Assembly: GCA_011525015.1 (NCBI GenBank)
Contig: WTJC01000013.1
Span: 63,285-127,284 of the forward strand
Length of the DNA stretch: 64,000 nt
DNA from: Flavobacteriales bacterium
GTDB taxonomy: Bacteria > Bacteroidota > Bacteroidia > Flavobacteriales > Flavobacteriaceae
Direction of reading: 5' to 3'
The translations under genes were made by a program, and so were the position numbers. Of the stretch, positions 1-7,047 are shown in pieces; position 1 is the stretch's first letter, and every line of letters starts with the position of its first letter. The notes under the pieces are model-generated. The model was not told where the DNA came from and made no database searches. It worked only from the letters and a program-made list of their open reading frames with translations.

Positions 1-965
1 TAGTCTGCTGGAAATACCAGTAGTTCATTACCCGCTAAAAAAGCCTCGAGAGCTGGATCTACTTCAATATTGGCAGTAGCACCTTTCATGTTCAATGCGT
101 CAGAAACCACTAATCCCTCAAATCCCAATTCTTTTCGCAGTAATCCTTGAATAATTTCTTTTGAAAGGGATGCGGGCACATCAGATTTTGACTTTTGATA
201 AGCTGGCACCGAAAGATGAGCAACCATGACGGCTTGTAACCCCTGCTCTATCAATTTTTCATAGGGATACAATTCTACCTCTTTTAAACGCTCTTTCGAA
301 TGCGGCACTTGAGGCAGTGCCAAATGTGAATCAACTGCGGTATCTCCATGACCAGGAAAGTGCTTAGCGACTGCTAATACCCCCGCAGAATCAAGACCCT
401 TTGAAAATGCAATGGCCCTTTTGGTCACCTCCTGAGCTGAAGAGCCAAAAGATCGGTTTCCTATAATTGGATTTAGGGGATTCGTGTTTATATCCACCAC
501 TGGTGCAAAATTGATATGAACACCTATGCGCTTGCACTGAAGACCAATTCTGTAACCTAACTCTTTAATTAGAGCGGTATCTCTAACCGCACCTAAAGTC
601 ATATTCCACGGAAACTTTAATACGTTTCGCAAACGCATTGCCAGGCCCCATTCTGCATCCATTCCTATAGCCAGTGGAATTTTAGCTAAAGCTTGAAATC
701 TATTGGTTAATTTGATTTGTGCCTCTGCTGTGCCCGTAGAAAAAAGCAAATTACCTAAATAATAATCTGTGATAAGACTGTCTACTGCTTTCGGATCTGA
801 TTCCTGCTCTGAATTGACGTAAACCATAAAGAGTTGACCTACTCGCTCTTTATCGTTTAAGCTTTGGTATATACTGTCAACCTTTGAGCTAATTTGTTGT
901 TGTGCCCAAATACTTGAGCTTAACGTTAGCAATAAAAGGCAAAGGCGATATACTTTTTTGTTCAT
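1..965 (-). CDS. Glycoside hydrolase family 3 protein (N-acetylhexosaminidase-like), truncated by window edge
   Basis: Read by hand on the minus strand because the frame runs off the left edge. About 321 codons are visible, from ATG at 963-965. The start gives a signal peptide (MNKKVYRLCLLLLLTLSSSIWAQ), so the protein is exported. The GH3 barrel is clear: GMDAEWGLAMRL, then KHFPGHGDT, the motif that carries the general-acid His/Asp pair of NagZ-type beta-N-acetylglucosaminidases, then VSDALNMKGA. The likely role is cleavage of N-acetylhexosamine from peptidoglycan or chitin fragments. In Bacteroidota such proteins often carry a C-terminal beta-lactamase-like domain; that part is outside the window. 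The family call is firm, the substrate is inferred. Confidence 0.9.
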   Translation of the reverse strand, partial: MNKKVYRLCLLLLTLSSSIWAQQQISSKVDSIYQSLNDKERVGQLFMVYVNSEQESDPKAVDSLITDYYLGNLLFSTGTAEAQIKLTNRFQALAKIPLAIGMDAEWGLAMRLRNVLKFPWNMTLGAVRDTALIKELGYRIGLQCKRIGVHINFAPVVDINTNPLNPIIGNRSFGSSAQEVTKRAIAFSKGLDSAGVLAVAKHFPGHGDTAVDSHLALPQVPHSKERLKEVELYPYEKLIEQGLQAVMVAHLSVPAYQKSKSDVPASLSKEIIQGLLRKELGFEGLVVSDALNMKGATANIEVDPALEAFLAGNELLVFPAD

Positions 966-1085
966 TTAACGAAGTGGTTAACGCGATCTAATTAATAGTA
1001 TATAACAGGATTTTGACACACCTATTATGTACATCACAAATTAATTAAAATCGAAATGAGTAAGGGCTAAAAATTGATTTAAATC

Positions 1086-1727
1086 CTAGAAAAAAGATTG
1101 GATCCACTCTGGGAAATTCCGAAGTTTCTGAATCAACATATCCATAAAAGCACTTTGGTAGTTGTAGATGTAAACAAAAGAGGTTGAAAACAACACGCCC
1201 ACTGCAGACAGTACATTACGCGTACTGTAAACTGGTTTTTTAAGCTGCTTGGGTTTTGAAAGCGTTGTCTTCTTAGTTCCCTTCTGTTTCGTCTCCATAA
1301 CCACAGGCTTTTCGATAACTGTGGAATTGTAATAACTCACATTACTACTTGAAGAATAATTCCATCTTTTGCGATACCCTCGAATGTCATAATGAACAAA
1401 GTTGTCGTAGAGTCCCATTCCTCCGGTGTGAATTTTTCCTTTGTGTTGTAATTCATCTAATTCTTCAAAAACTTCCGTAGAACTCATTCCACTCACCACG
1501 ATATCAGCCGCTTTACCAAGAACGTGCTGCGACCGACTCGAACTGCCAGGAATGGTGCTGTTATACGACTCACATCTGTACCCACTATTAATAGTGATAG
1601 GACGTTGTATAAAATCTCTAATGTATTGCAATTCTTCTGCTAAACGTTGAACATTCAACTCCACAGTCATGGGCATCTCACAGCCACAATTACAATTGAA
1701 TTCGTGTTTTTTAAAATTTTGAGTCAC
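1086..1727 (-). CDS. Peptidase M15 family protein (YcbK/phage-endolysin type) with C-terminal membrane anchor
   Basis: A 213-residue protein. The first ~120 residues match the zinc D-Ala-D-Ala carboxypeptidase fold (peptidase M15_3): a cysteine-containing N-terminus (FNCNCGCEMP), INSGYRCESYN, then SRSQHVLGKAADI with the zinc His and Asp, and FVHYDIRG with the second zinc His. A basic Lys/Thr-rich linker (residues ~140-165) leads to a hydrophobic segment near residues 170-190 and a short tail. There is no N-terminal signal peptide, so which side of the membrane carries the enzyme is unclear; a tail-anchored cytoplasmic or phage-derived origin is possible. It stands alone, with gaps of over 100 bases on both sides. 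Confidence 0.8.
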   Translation of the reverse strand: MTQNFKKHEFNCNCGCEMPMTVELNVQRLAEELQYIRDFIQRPITINSGYRCESYNSTIPGSSSRSQHVLGKAADIVVSGMSSTEVFEELDELQHKGKIHTGGMGLYDNFVHYDIRGYRKRWNYSSSSNVSYYNSTVIEKPVVMETKQKGTKKTTLSKPKQLKKPVYSTRNVLSAVGVLFSTSFVYIYNYQSAFMDMLIQKLRNFPEWIQSFF

Positions 1728-1843
1728 TGTTTAGGAAGTACTTTTAGGTTCAATTTATAATTTAAAACTCTAATTTCACACATAAATAGTATACCCTTAT
1801 TTTTAGATAAACGGCGCTAAGTATCGATAAAGTAAAGCGCTAT

Positions 1844-2329
1844 TTACTTCATAAATCTAGAATGCCAGCTCTCAGCAGCAGGCACCTCCCAATTCGATTC
1901 AAACTCAGCCTTAGTGGTTACTAAATTATTGAATACTATGGTTTTAGCAGAAATAGACTTGTCTTTTGCCATTTGCTTAAAGTCTTTTAAGGGTTTATAG
2001 GCAATAAATTCTCCGTGCTTAAACGACACATTCATATTGTCCATGAGTACAACATCAAACTTTTGCTCGAACCCTTGAATAAGATGCACAGAGGCATCTA
2101 TAGAACAACCCGAAGGCGCCTGGTGAGCCTGGTCAACAGCAATGACAATAAATCGATTATAGGGCGTTTTAAAACCCGCTTTAAGCGGTGTTCCGTGCGT
2201 ACCCCATGCATCAATAAATTCTTTGAGTGCTGTTGTTATTTCAGTTTGCTCCTTTTCAGAAAAAGTTCGATTGCATTGGTAAATCCAAATCCGTGAGGAG
2301 TCTGGAAGTTGATCAAATTCTATATTCAT
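1844..2329 (-). CDS. Conserved Bacteroidota protein of unknown function (operon orphan)
   Basis: I prefer the ATG at 2327-2329 (MNIEFDQLP) over the ORF-track start 24 bases upstream. It lies one base after the stop of the CCG-domain gene, so no long overlap is needed. The product is about 161 residues, soluble, without signal peptide, membrane segment or cysteine cluster. Homologues in flavobacterial genomes are often labelled 'ABC transporter ATPase', but I see no Walker A, Walker B or ABC signature, so that name is not supported. It is the last gene of the amidase-MCE-Fe-S operon and may work with those products, but no function can be assigned. Confidence 0.75.
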   Translation of the reverse strand: MNIEFDQLPDSSRIWIYQCNRTFSEKEQTEITTALKEFIDAWGTHGTPLKAGFKTPYNRFIVIAVDQAHQAPSGCSIDASVHLIQGFEQKFDVVLMDNMNVSFKHGEFIAYKPLKDFKQMAKDKSISAKTIVFNNLVTTKAEFESNWEVPAAESWHSRFMK

Positions 2330-2330
2330 A

Positions 2331-3125
2331 TTATAAATCTGCTGCTTCAGCAATAAGTTCGGCGATATCTTTTACTTCTGTGGTATTCGATTCATCCTGA
2401 AAAGAAAGTCCATCATTCATCATTATGTTGCAAAATGGACAAGATGAGGCTAATATATCCGCATTGGTTGCTTTGACTTGTTCGGCTCGTTCAACATTAA
2501 TTTCTTTATGACCCTTTTCAGACTCTTTAAACATCTGTGCCCCACCGGCACCGCAACAAAGACCGTTTTTCTTGCATTTTTTCATTTCGACCAGCTCAGC
2601 GTCTAACTTGCTTAACACTTCTCTGGGGATTTCGTAAATATTGTTTGCCCTACTCAAATAACAAGGGTCGTGATAGGTAATTTTCTTTCCTTTAAAATGT
2701 CCTCCACTAACTAAGAGTTTATTGGCTTCGAATAATTCGGCGAGAAGTTGGGTGTGATGTATCACATTGTAGTGACCTCCTAGCCCTGGATATTCATTTT
2801 TCAGGGTATTAAAACAATGAGGGCAGGCAGTTACAATGTTTTGGGTTTCATAGGCATTTAGTACTTCAATATTGGCCATGGCCTGCATTTGAAACAAGAA
2901 TTCATTACCTGCTCTTTTGGCTGGGTCTCCACTGCAACTTTCTTCCTGACCTAAAACGGCAAAACTCACTTTAGAAGCCTGAAGAATTTTAGCAAAGGCT
3001 TTTGTGATTTTTTTTGCGCGATCGTCAAAGCTTCCCGCACATCCTACCCAAAAAATATAATCAGGTTTAATGCCTTGAGCTTGCAATTCTACTACGGTGG
3101 GTATTTTTAATTCTGAAGTATCCAT
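2331..3125 (-). CDS. (Fe-S)-binding protein with cysteine-rich CCG domains (HdrB/LutA/GlpC-like)
   Basis: A 264-residue soluble protein with two CCG-type cysteine motifs: ACPHCFNTLKNEYP / HDPCYL and NGLCCGAGGAQMF / SSCPFCNIMM. These domains bind non-cubane or cubane iron-sulfur clusters in heterodisulfide reductase HdrB, lactate-utilisation LutA and GlpC. It lies 3 bases downstream of the membrane 4Fe-4S gene, an arrangement equivalent to HdrDE or Glp-type two-part modules, so the two probably form one membrane redox complex. The electron donor and acceptor are not evident from sequence. The start MDTSELKIP fits the operon spacing. Confidence 0.85.
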   Translation of the reverse strand: MDTSELKIPTVVELQAQGIKPDYIFWVGCAGSFDDRAKKITKAFAKILQASKVSFAVLGQEESCSGDPAKRAGNEFLFQMQAMANIEVLNAYETQNIVTACPHCFNTLKNEYPGLGGHYNVIHHTQLLAELFEANKLLVSGGHFKGKKITYHDPCYLSRANNIYEIPREVLSKLDAELVEMKKCKKNGLCCGAGGAQMFKESEKGHKEINVERAEQVKATNADILASSCPFCNIMMNDGLSFQDESNTTEVKDIAELIAEAADL

Positions 3126-3128
3126 TTT

Positions 3129-4436
3129 TTATTCTTTTGTCCAATTCATGCGGTCTTGTGGACTAAACGGCCAAGGCGCACCATTGTTTTCCATATTGGT
3201 CATCATTGAATTCAAGTCAGATGGACCAGAAGATTCTTCCATAATAAGATATCGTCTCATATCTAAAATAATCGATACAGGATCAATCAAAATTGGACAG
3301 GCCTCTACACAGGCGTTACAAGTGGTACAAGCCCACAACTCTTCCCTTGAAATGTACCCATCGAGTAGTGGTTTTTCTTCATTGGATTTTTGTTCCTTAT
3401 CCTGAATCAAAGCAGTCGCTCGATCTCTGGTATCCATCATTATTTTTCTTGGAGAAAGTTTTTTGCCAGTTAAATGGGCTGGACAGACTGAGGTGCATCG
3501 ACCACATTCTGTACAACTGTACGCATTTAACAATTGCAATACACTTAAATCTGTCACATCTTTAGCTCCAAAAGAAGCTACGGTGTTTTCATCGGTACTT
3601 TGAGCAGCACTGGGATCCATAAAAGCCTTAACCTCATTGGTAACCGATTGCATATTATTCAGTTGGCCTATGGCACCTAACTTGGCGAAGAATGTATTTG
3701 GAAAGGCCAAAATGATATGCAAGTGTTTCGAATAATAGAGGTAATTCAAGAAACAGAGTATTCCTATGATATGCAACCACCAGAAACTTCGTTCAAAAAT
3801 AATGAGTGTGGAGGTCGTCATAGATTCAAAAAGAGGCGCAAATAGCGCACTTACAGGAAAAAAACCGGCTTCTGAATAATGCGCCACTCCTCTCGACTGC
3901 AATACCATATCAGAAGTGTTCATTCCGAAAAAAAGAAGCATCAAAAGAATTTCGAAATACAAAATGAAATCCGCATCTAGCTTTGGCCAACCTTTCATTT
4001 CAGATAATCTGAACCTTTGAATTCTCAATACATTTCTTCTCAGCCAAAAGATTACAACCGCCAATAGCACAAGGGCAGCAAAAACTTCTAAAGTGGCAGT
4101 GAAACCGTTGTATAAACTGCCTAAAACTTGATTTAAAATTCGATGAGTTCCAAAAAGGCCATCGATCAAAATTTCTATAAGCTCAATATTTACTACAAAA
4201 AATCCTATGTAGACAATGAGATGAAGTAGTGCGGCTATAGGTCTGGCCCCCATTTTAGATTGTCCGAAGGCCACTTTAAGCATCTGTGTCCAGCGAACAC
4301 TACTGTTTGATTTGTCAAAACTTCCTTGGCCTTGATTAATAGCTTTTTTGAGCTTATTAGCATTTTTAAAGAGTACGAAAAGTGCAATAATCCATAGCGA
4401 TAAGAATAAGATTGAACTAAGTATTGTACTCATCAA
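3129..4436 (-). CDS. Membrane protein with cytoplasmic 4Fe-4S dicluster domain (NarI/HdrE-like redox subunit)
   Basis: A 435-residue protein. An N-terminal hydrophobic helix is followed by four or so further membrane segments up to about residue 240, resembling the di-heme cytochrome b part of NarI/HdrE. The C-terminal soluble domain has two ferredoxin motifs, CTECGRCTSVCP (about residue 310) and CTTCNACVEACPI (about residue 375). It should pass electrons between the quinone pool and the CCG-domain partner encoded next. MM at the start allows either Met. Its stop and start abut the neighbouring genes almost exactly, which supports translational coupling. The family is clear, the physiological couple is not. 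Confidence 0.85.
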   Translation of the reverse strand: MMSTILSSILFLSLWIIALFVLFKNANKLKKAINQGQGSFDKSNSSVRWTQMLKVAFGQSKMGARPIAALLHLIVYIGFFVVNIELIEILIDGLFGTHRILNQVLGSLYNGFTATLEVFAALVLLAVVIFWLRRNVLRIQRFRLSEMKGWPKLDADFILYFEILLMLLFFGMNTSDMVLQSRGVAHYSEAGFFPVSALFAPLFESMTTSTLIIFERSFWWLHIIGILCFLNYLYYSKHLHIILAFPNTFFAKLGAIGQLNNMQSVTNEVKAFMDPSAAQSTDENTVASFGAKDVTDLSVLQLLNAYSCTECGRCTSVCPAHLTGKKLSPRKIMMDTRDRATALIQDKEQKSNEEKPLLDGYISREELWACTTCNACVEACPILIDPVSIILDMRRYLIMEESSGPSDLNSMMTNMENNGAPWPFSPQDRMNWTKE

Positions 4437-5414
4437 TTACTGTTGTTTAGATGCCTTTTTGGCAGGGTCATCGGAGGGCAAAACGTAAGCTTTTTGCTTT
4501 TTACCAAAAAGTGAAATGTCTATATAACGCTTTGGATTCAGTCTTAAATCTTGTAAAAGCAATTCCAGTTCTTTAGAGGTGCTCAATAGGTTTTGATGCA
4601 AATCATCGTTGGACATCATTTTACCTAAACTGCCTTCGCCTTTTTCAAGTTGCTCTAAAATAGCCGTTAATTTTTTGGTGATTTCCTTACTCTCTGAAAC
4701 TATGGCAGCTACATCCGTCGAAGGGATACTGTCAGTAATCACTTTGAGGTTCTCACTGATATCGTTGGTGTTTTTTAAGGTATTTTGAATATCCGCGTTT
4801 GAGCTAGACATCAGTTCATTTAAACTAGAGGTTACTCCATTTAAACTCTTTGAAATTTCTAAAAGCTCAGCACTTGTCTGTTTTAAATTAGCCTGAGTAT
4901 TGACGTCTAAAACATTATTTATTGCTACAACTAAGCTATCGGCATTTGTAATGGCGTCCTCCACTTTTAATTGTAAAGGAGTCAACTTTTGTTGCACCAA
5001 TTCGGTTATTCCTGGTTTTACTGAAGTCGGTAAGGTATCACCGCTTTGAGCTAAGGGTGCATTGTCGAATTTTTGAACAATTTGAATACCCTTTCCCCCA
5101 ATAATTCCCGTATCGTAAAGTTCGGCAAGTGAATTTCTAGAAAATTCAAAATCAGAGGTGATAGAAAGTGTAACTAAAAGTTGTCCGCGTTTATTTAAAA
5201 ATCCAACGTCTTGAATGGTTCCTACATTGAATCCATTTAGGCTCACTGCAGTTCCACTTTGAAGTCCTCCGACGTGATCATAGACGGCGTAATAGGTTTT
5301 TGCAGAATCAAAAAGAGTGGAAGACTTCAAATAATTCATTCCGAAAATTGAAGCACAAATTCCAACAACGGCGATAAAACCTGCTTTTAGCTCTTTGGAT
5401 ATTTTCAAATTCAT
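4437..5414 (-). CDS. MCE/MlaD family lipid-transport protein
   Basis: A 325-residue protein with one N-terminal membrane anchor (about residues 10-30) and an MCE domain at about 35-120 (YYAVYDHVGGLQSGTAVSLNG, GFNVGTIQDVGF). A long helical region follows, rich in Asn, Ser and Leu, with heptad-like spacing (about 130-290), and a Lys-rich tail. MCE proteins form hexameric rings that shuttle phospholipids across the periplasm, normally with an ABC permease and ATPase (MlaE, MlaF). Neither is encoded here; the neighbours are a cell-wall amidase and redox proteins. The partner ABC genes must therefore be elsewhere. Confidence 0.88.
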   Translation of the reverse strand: MNLKISKELKAGFIAVVGICASIFGMNYLKSSTLFDSAKTYYAVYDHVGGLQSGTAVSLNGFNVGTIQDVGFLNKRGQLLVTLSITSDFEFSRNSLAELYDTGIIGGKGIQIVQKFDNAPLAQSGDTLPTSVKPGITELVQQKLTPLQLKVEDAITNADSLVVAINNVLDVNTQANLKQTSAELLEISKSLNGVTSSLNELMSSSNADIQNTLKNTNDISENLKVITDSIPSTDVAAIVSESKEITKKLTAILEQLEKGEGSLGKMMSNDDLHQNLLSTSKELELLLQDLRLNPKRYIDISLFGKKQKAYVLPSDDPAKKASKQQ

Positions 5415-5420
5415 GAATAT

Positions 5421-6917
5421 TTAGGGATGTTCCCGTTTTACTTTAGCCGTTATAGATATGCGCTGATTAGCTCTATAACCTACAATATATGCATCGGCAT
5501 ATCCAGACAGTTTGGCGCGTTCTAAAAGTCTCTTTACAGAGGCATAGGAGTGGGTGTCTCCAGCCATATATCTCGTATATTGACCAAATTGTTCTGTGCT
5601 AATCTTGGGCAAACCATTAAAGTTATCTGAGACAGCATCAATGGCCATACTTGTTTTTCTCGCCATGATTTGAACTTTAAAGGTGACTAAGGTTTCGTTT
5701 ACTTTCTTAAGGGCTTCTTCTTTCTCAGAATCTAAAGCTTGTTCTGAAGTTTCTTCTGTTGGAGTTGTCTGCTCCTCCTCTTCTTTAACTTCAGTACTAT
5801 CGGTAGACTCCTCATCATCTTCAGTCTCCGTCTCTTCTATGGCAAGTTCAGTCTCTTCTTCCGAGTCAGATTCTTTGGTTATTTCTTCAGGATCGTTCGC
5901 TGTTGGCGGAGTTGAGAGTACCTGGTCATCACTTTTTTGAATTTTATCAATCTCAGGCTCACCTTCTTCTATTTTATCTTGAGCCCTTTGATCTTCATAG
6001 CTATTGATGATTTCTTGATTCTTTTCTTTTGCCTCTTGTAATTCTTTATATGAATTTATAATTGTTGGTGATGCTATTTCTCCTTGGTCTATGGTCTCAT
6101 CCGTTGATGCACCCCCTATAATATCCGTATCAATGTCACTAAAGACACTGTTGCGCTCAAAATTCTTCTTATACAACAAAACGGCTTGCGCGATAGAACG
6201 CCCCATTTCGATTTGCCCTTTTTTTGAATTGAGGTAACTTCCTTCTCTTTTATTGGTTAAAAACCCGGTCTCTACTAAAACACTTGGCATAAAGGTTTGG
6301 TGAAGAACGATGAAACCCGCTTGCTTGACCTTGCGGTCTTTTCTATTGAGTTCACGCGTAAAACTGTTTTGAATCAAAGAAGCCAATTGAATACTTTTCT
6401 CCAAATGCTCTTCTTGCATAACCGTTAAACCTATTACAGATTCTGGAGAATCAATATCGTATTTTGCATACTTCTCTCTGAAATTATCCTCCAAATAAAT
6501 TACTGAGTTTTCGCGCTTTGCAACTTTGAAATTTTCTTCTGAAGCGTGAAGACCTAATACAAAAGTGCCAGCTCCATAGGCGTTTGAGGTATGCGCATCA
6601 CAATGGATGGATAGAAATAAATCTGCCTCGTTTCTATTCGCAATAGCGCCTCTTTCTTCAAGTTCCACGAAAGTGTCACTATCTCTGGTATAAACCACTT
6701 TAATATCGCTATCGCTCGCCAATTCGCTTCCAATGGCTAAGGCAATATTCAGCGCAATATTTTTTTCGATATAGCCATTACCTACATTTCCAGGGTCTTT
6801 TCCGCCGTGACCGGCATCAATTACTACTACAAAAGGTTTGGTATCAAGATTTGAGACGGCCCATGTAAAATGAATCGAAAACAACAGAAAAGTTAAAATT
6901 GATATACTTTTTCGCAT
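5421..6917 (-). CDS. N-acetylmuramoyl-L-alanine amidase (Amidase_3) with acidic linker and C-terminal SPOR-like domain
   Basis: A 498-residue secreted protein (signal peptide ending near TWA). Residues ~30-250 are a zinc amidase of the AmiC type: VVVIDAGHGGKDPG supplies the first zinc His, EKNIALNIAL the Glu, LFLSIHCDAH the second His, and LVETGFLTN the catalytic Glu. Residues ~280-405 are a very acidic Glu/Asp/Thr/Ser linker. The last ~90 residues (FKVQIMARK ... YASVKRLLERAKLSGYADAYIVGY) look like a SPOR domain, which binds denuded septal glycan. The enzyme should split daughter-cell peptidoglycan. It heads the minus-strand operon and is divergent from lptD. Confidence 0.92.
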   Translation of the reverse strand: MRKSISILTFLLFSIHFTWAVSNLDTKPFVVVIDAGHGGKDPGNVGNGYIEKNIALNIALAIGSELASDSDIKVVYTRDSDTFVELEERGAIANRNEADLFLSIHCDAHTSNAYGAGTFVLGLHASEENFKVAKRENSVIYLEDNFREKYAKYDIDSPESVIGLTVMQEEHLEKSIQLASLIQNSFTRELNRKDRKVKQAGFIVLHQTFMPSVLVETGFLTNKREGSYLNSKKGQIEMGRSIAQAVLLYKKNFERNSVFSDIDTDIIGGASTDETIDQGEIASPTIINSYKELQEAKEKNQEIINSYEDQRAQDKIEEGEPEIDKIQKSDDQVLSTPPTANDPEEITKESDSEEETELAIEETETEDDEESTDSTEVKEEEEQTTPTEETSEQALDSEKEEALKKVNETLVTFKVQIMARKTSMAIDAVSDNFNGLPKISTEQFGQYTRYMAGDTHSYASVKRLLERAKLSGYADAYIVGYRANQRISITAKVKREHP

Positions 6918-6993
6918 GTTTATTTTAATTTGACAGGACTTGAATATACTTCAAATTTAATAAATCCTATTTCAACTTAAGTTAAATATTATG

Positions 6994-7001
6994 TAAGTTT
7001 G
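6994..7001 (+). promoter_or_regulatory. Candidate Bacteroidota -7 element for lptD
   Basis: TAAGTTTG matches the TAnnTTTG -7 consensus used by the primary sigma factor of Bacteroidota. It lies about 47 bases before the proposed lptD start, in the divergent gap with the amidase gene. No convincing TTTG -33 box is present at the usual spacing, so this is a partial match. Confidence 0.45.
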
Positions 7002-7047
7002 ATGTCAAAAATCAAGCCATACCTGGTAATTAATATCCTTTACAGAT

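Noticed and set aside
1844-2353. Reading the orphan as an 'ABC transporter ATPase'
   Set aside because: The protein lacks Walker A, Walker B and the ABC signature; the name is a database habit only.
5683-5940. Plus-strand serine-rich ORF of 85 residues
   Set aside because: It is the antisense of the acidic linker of the amidase; the low-complexity Ser/Val pattern comes from Glu/Asp codons.
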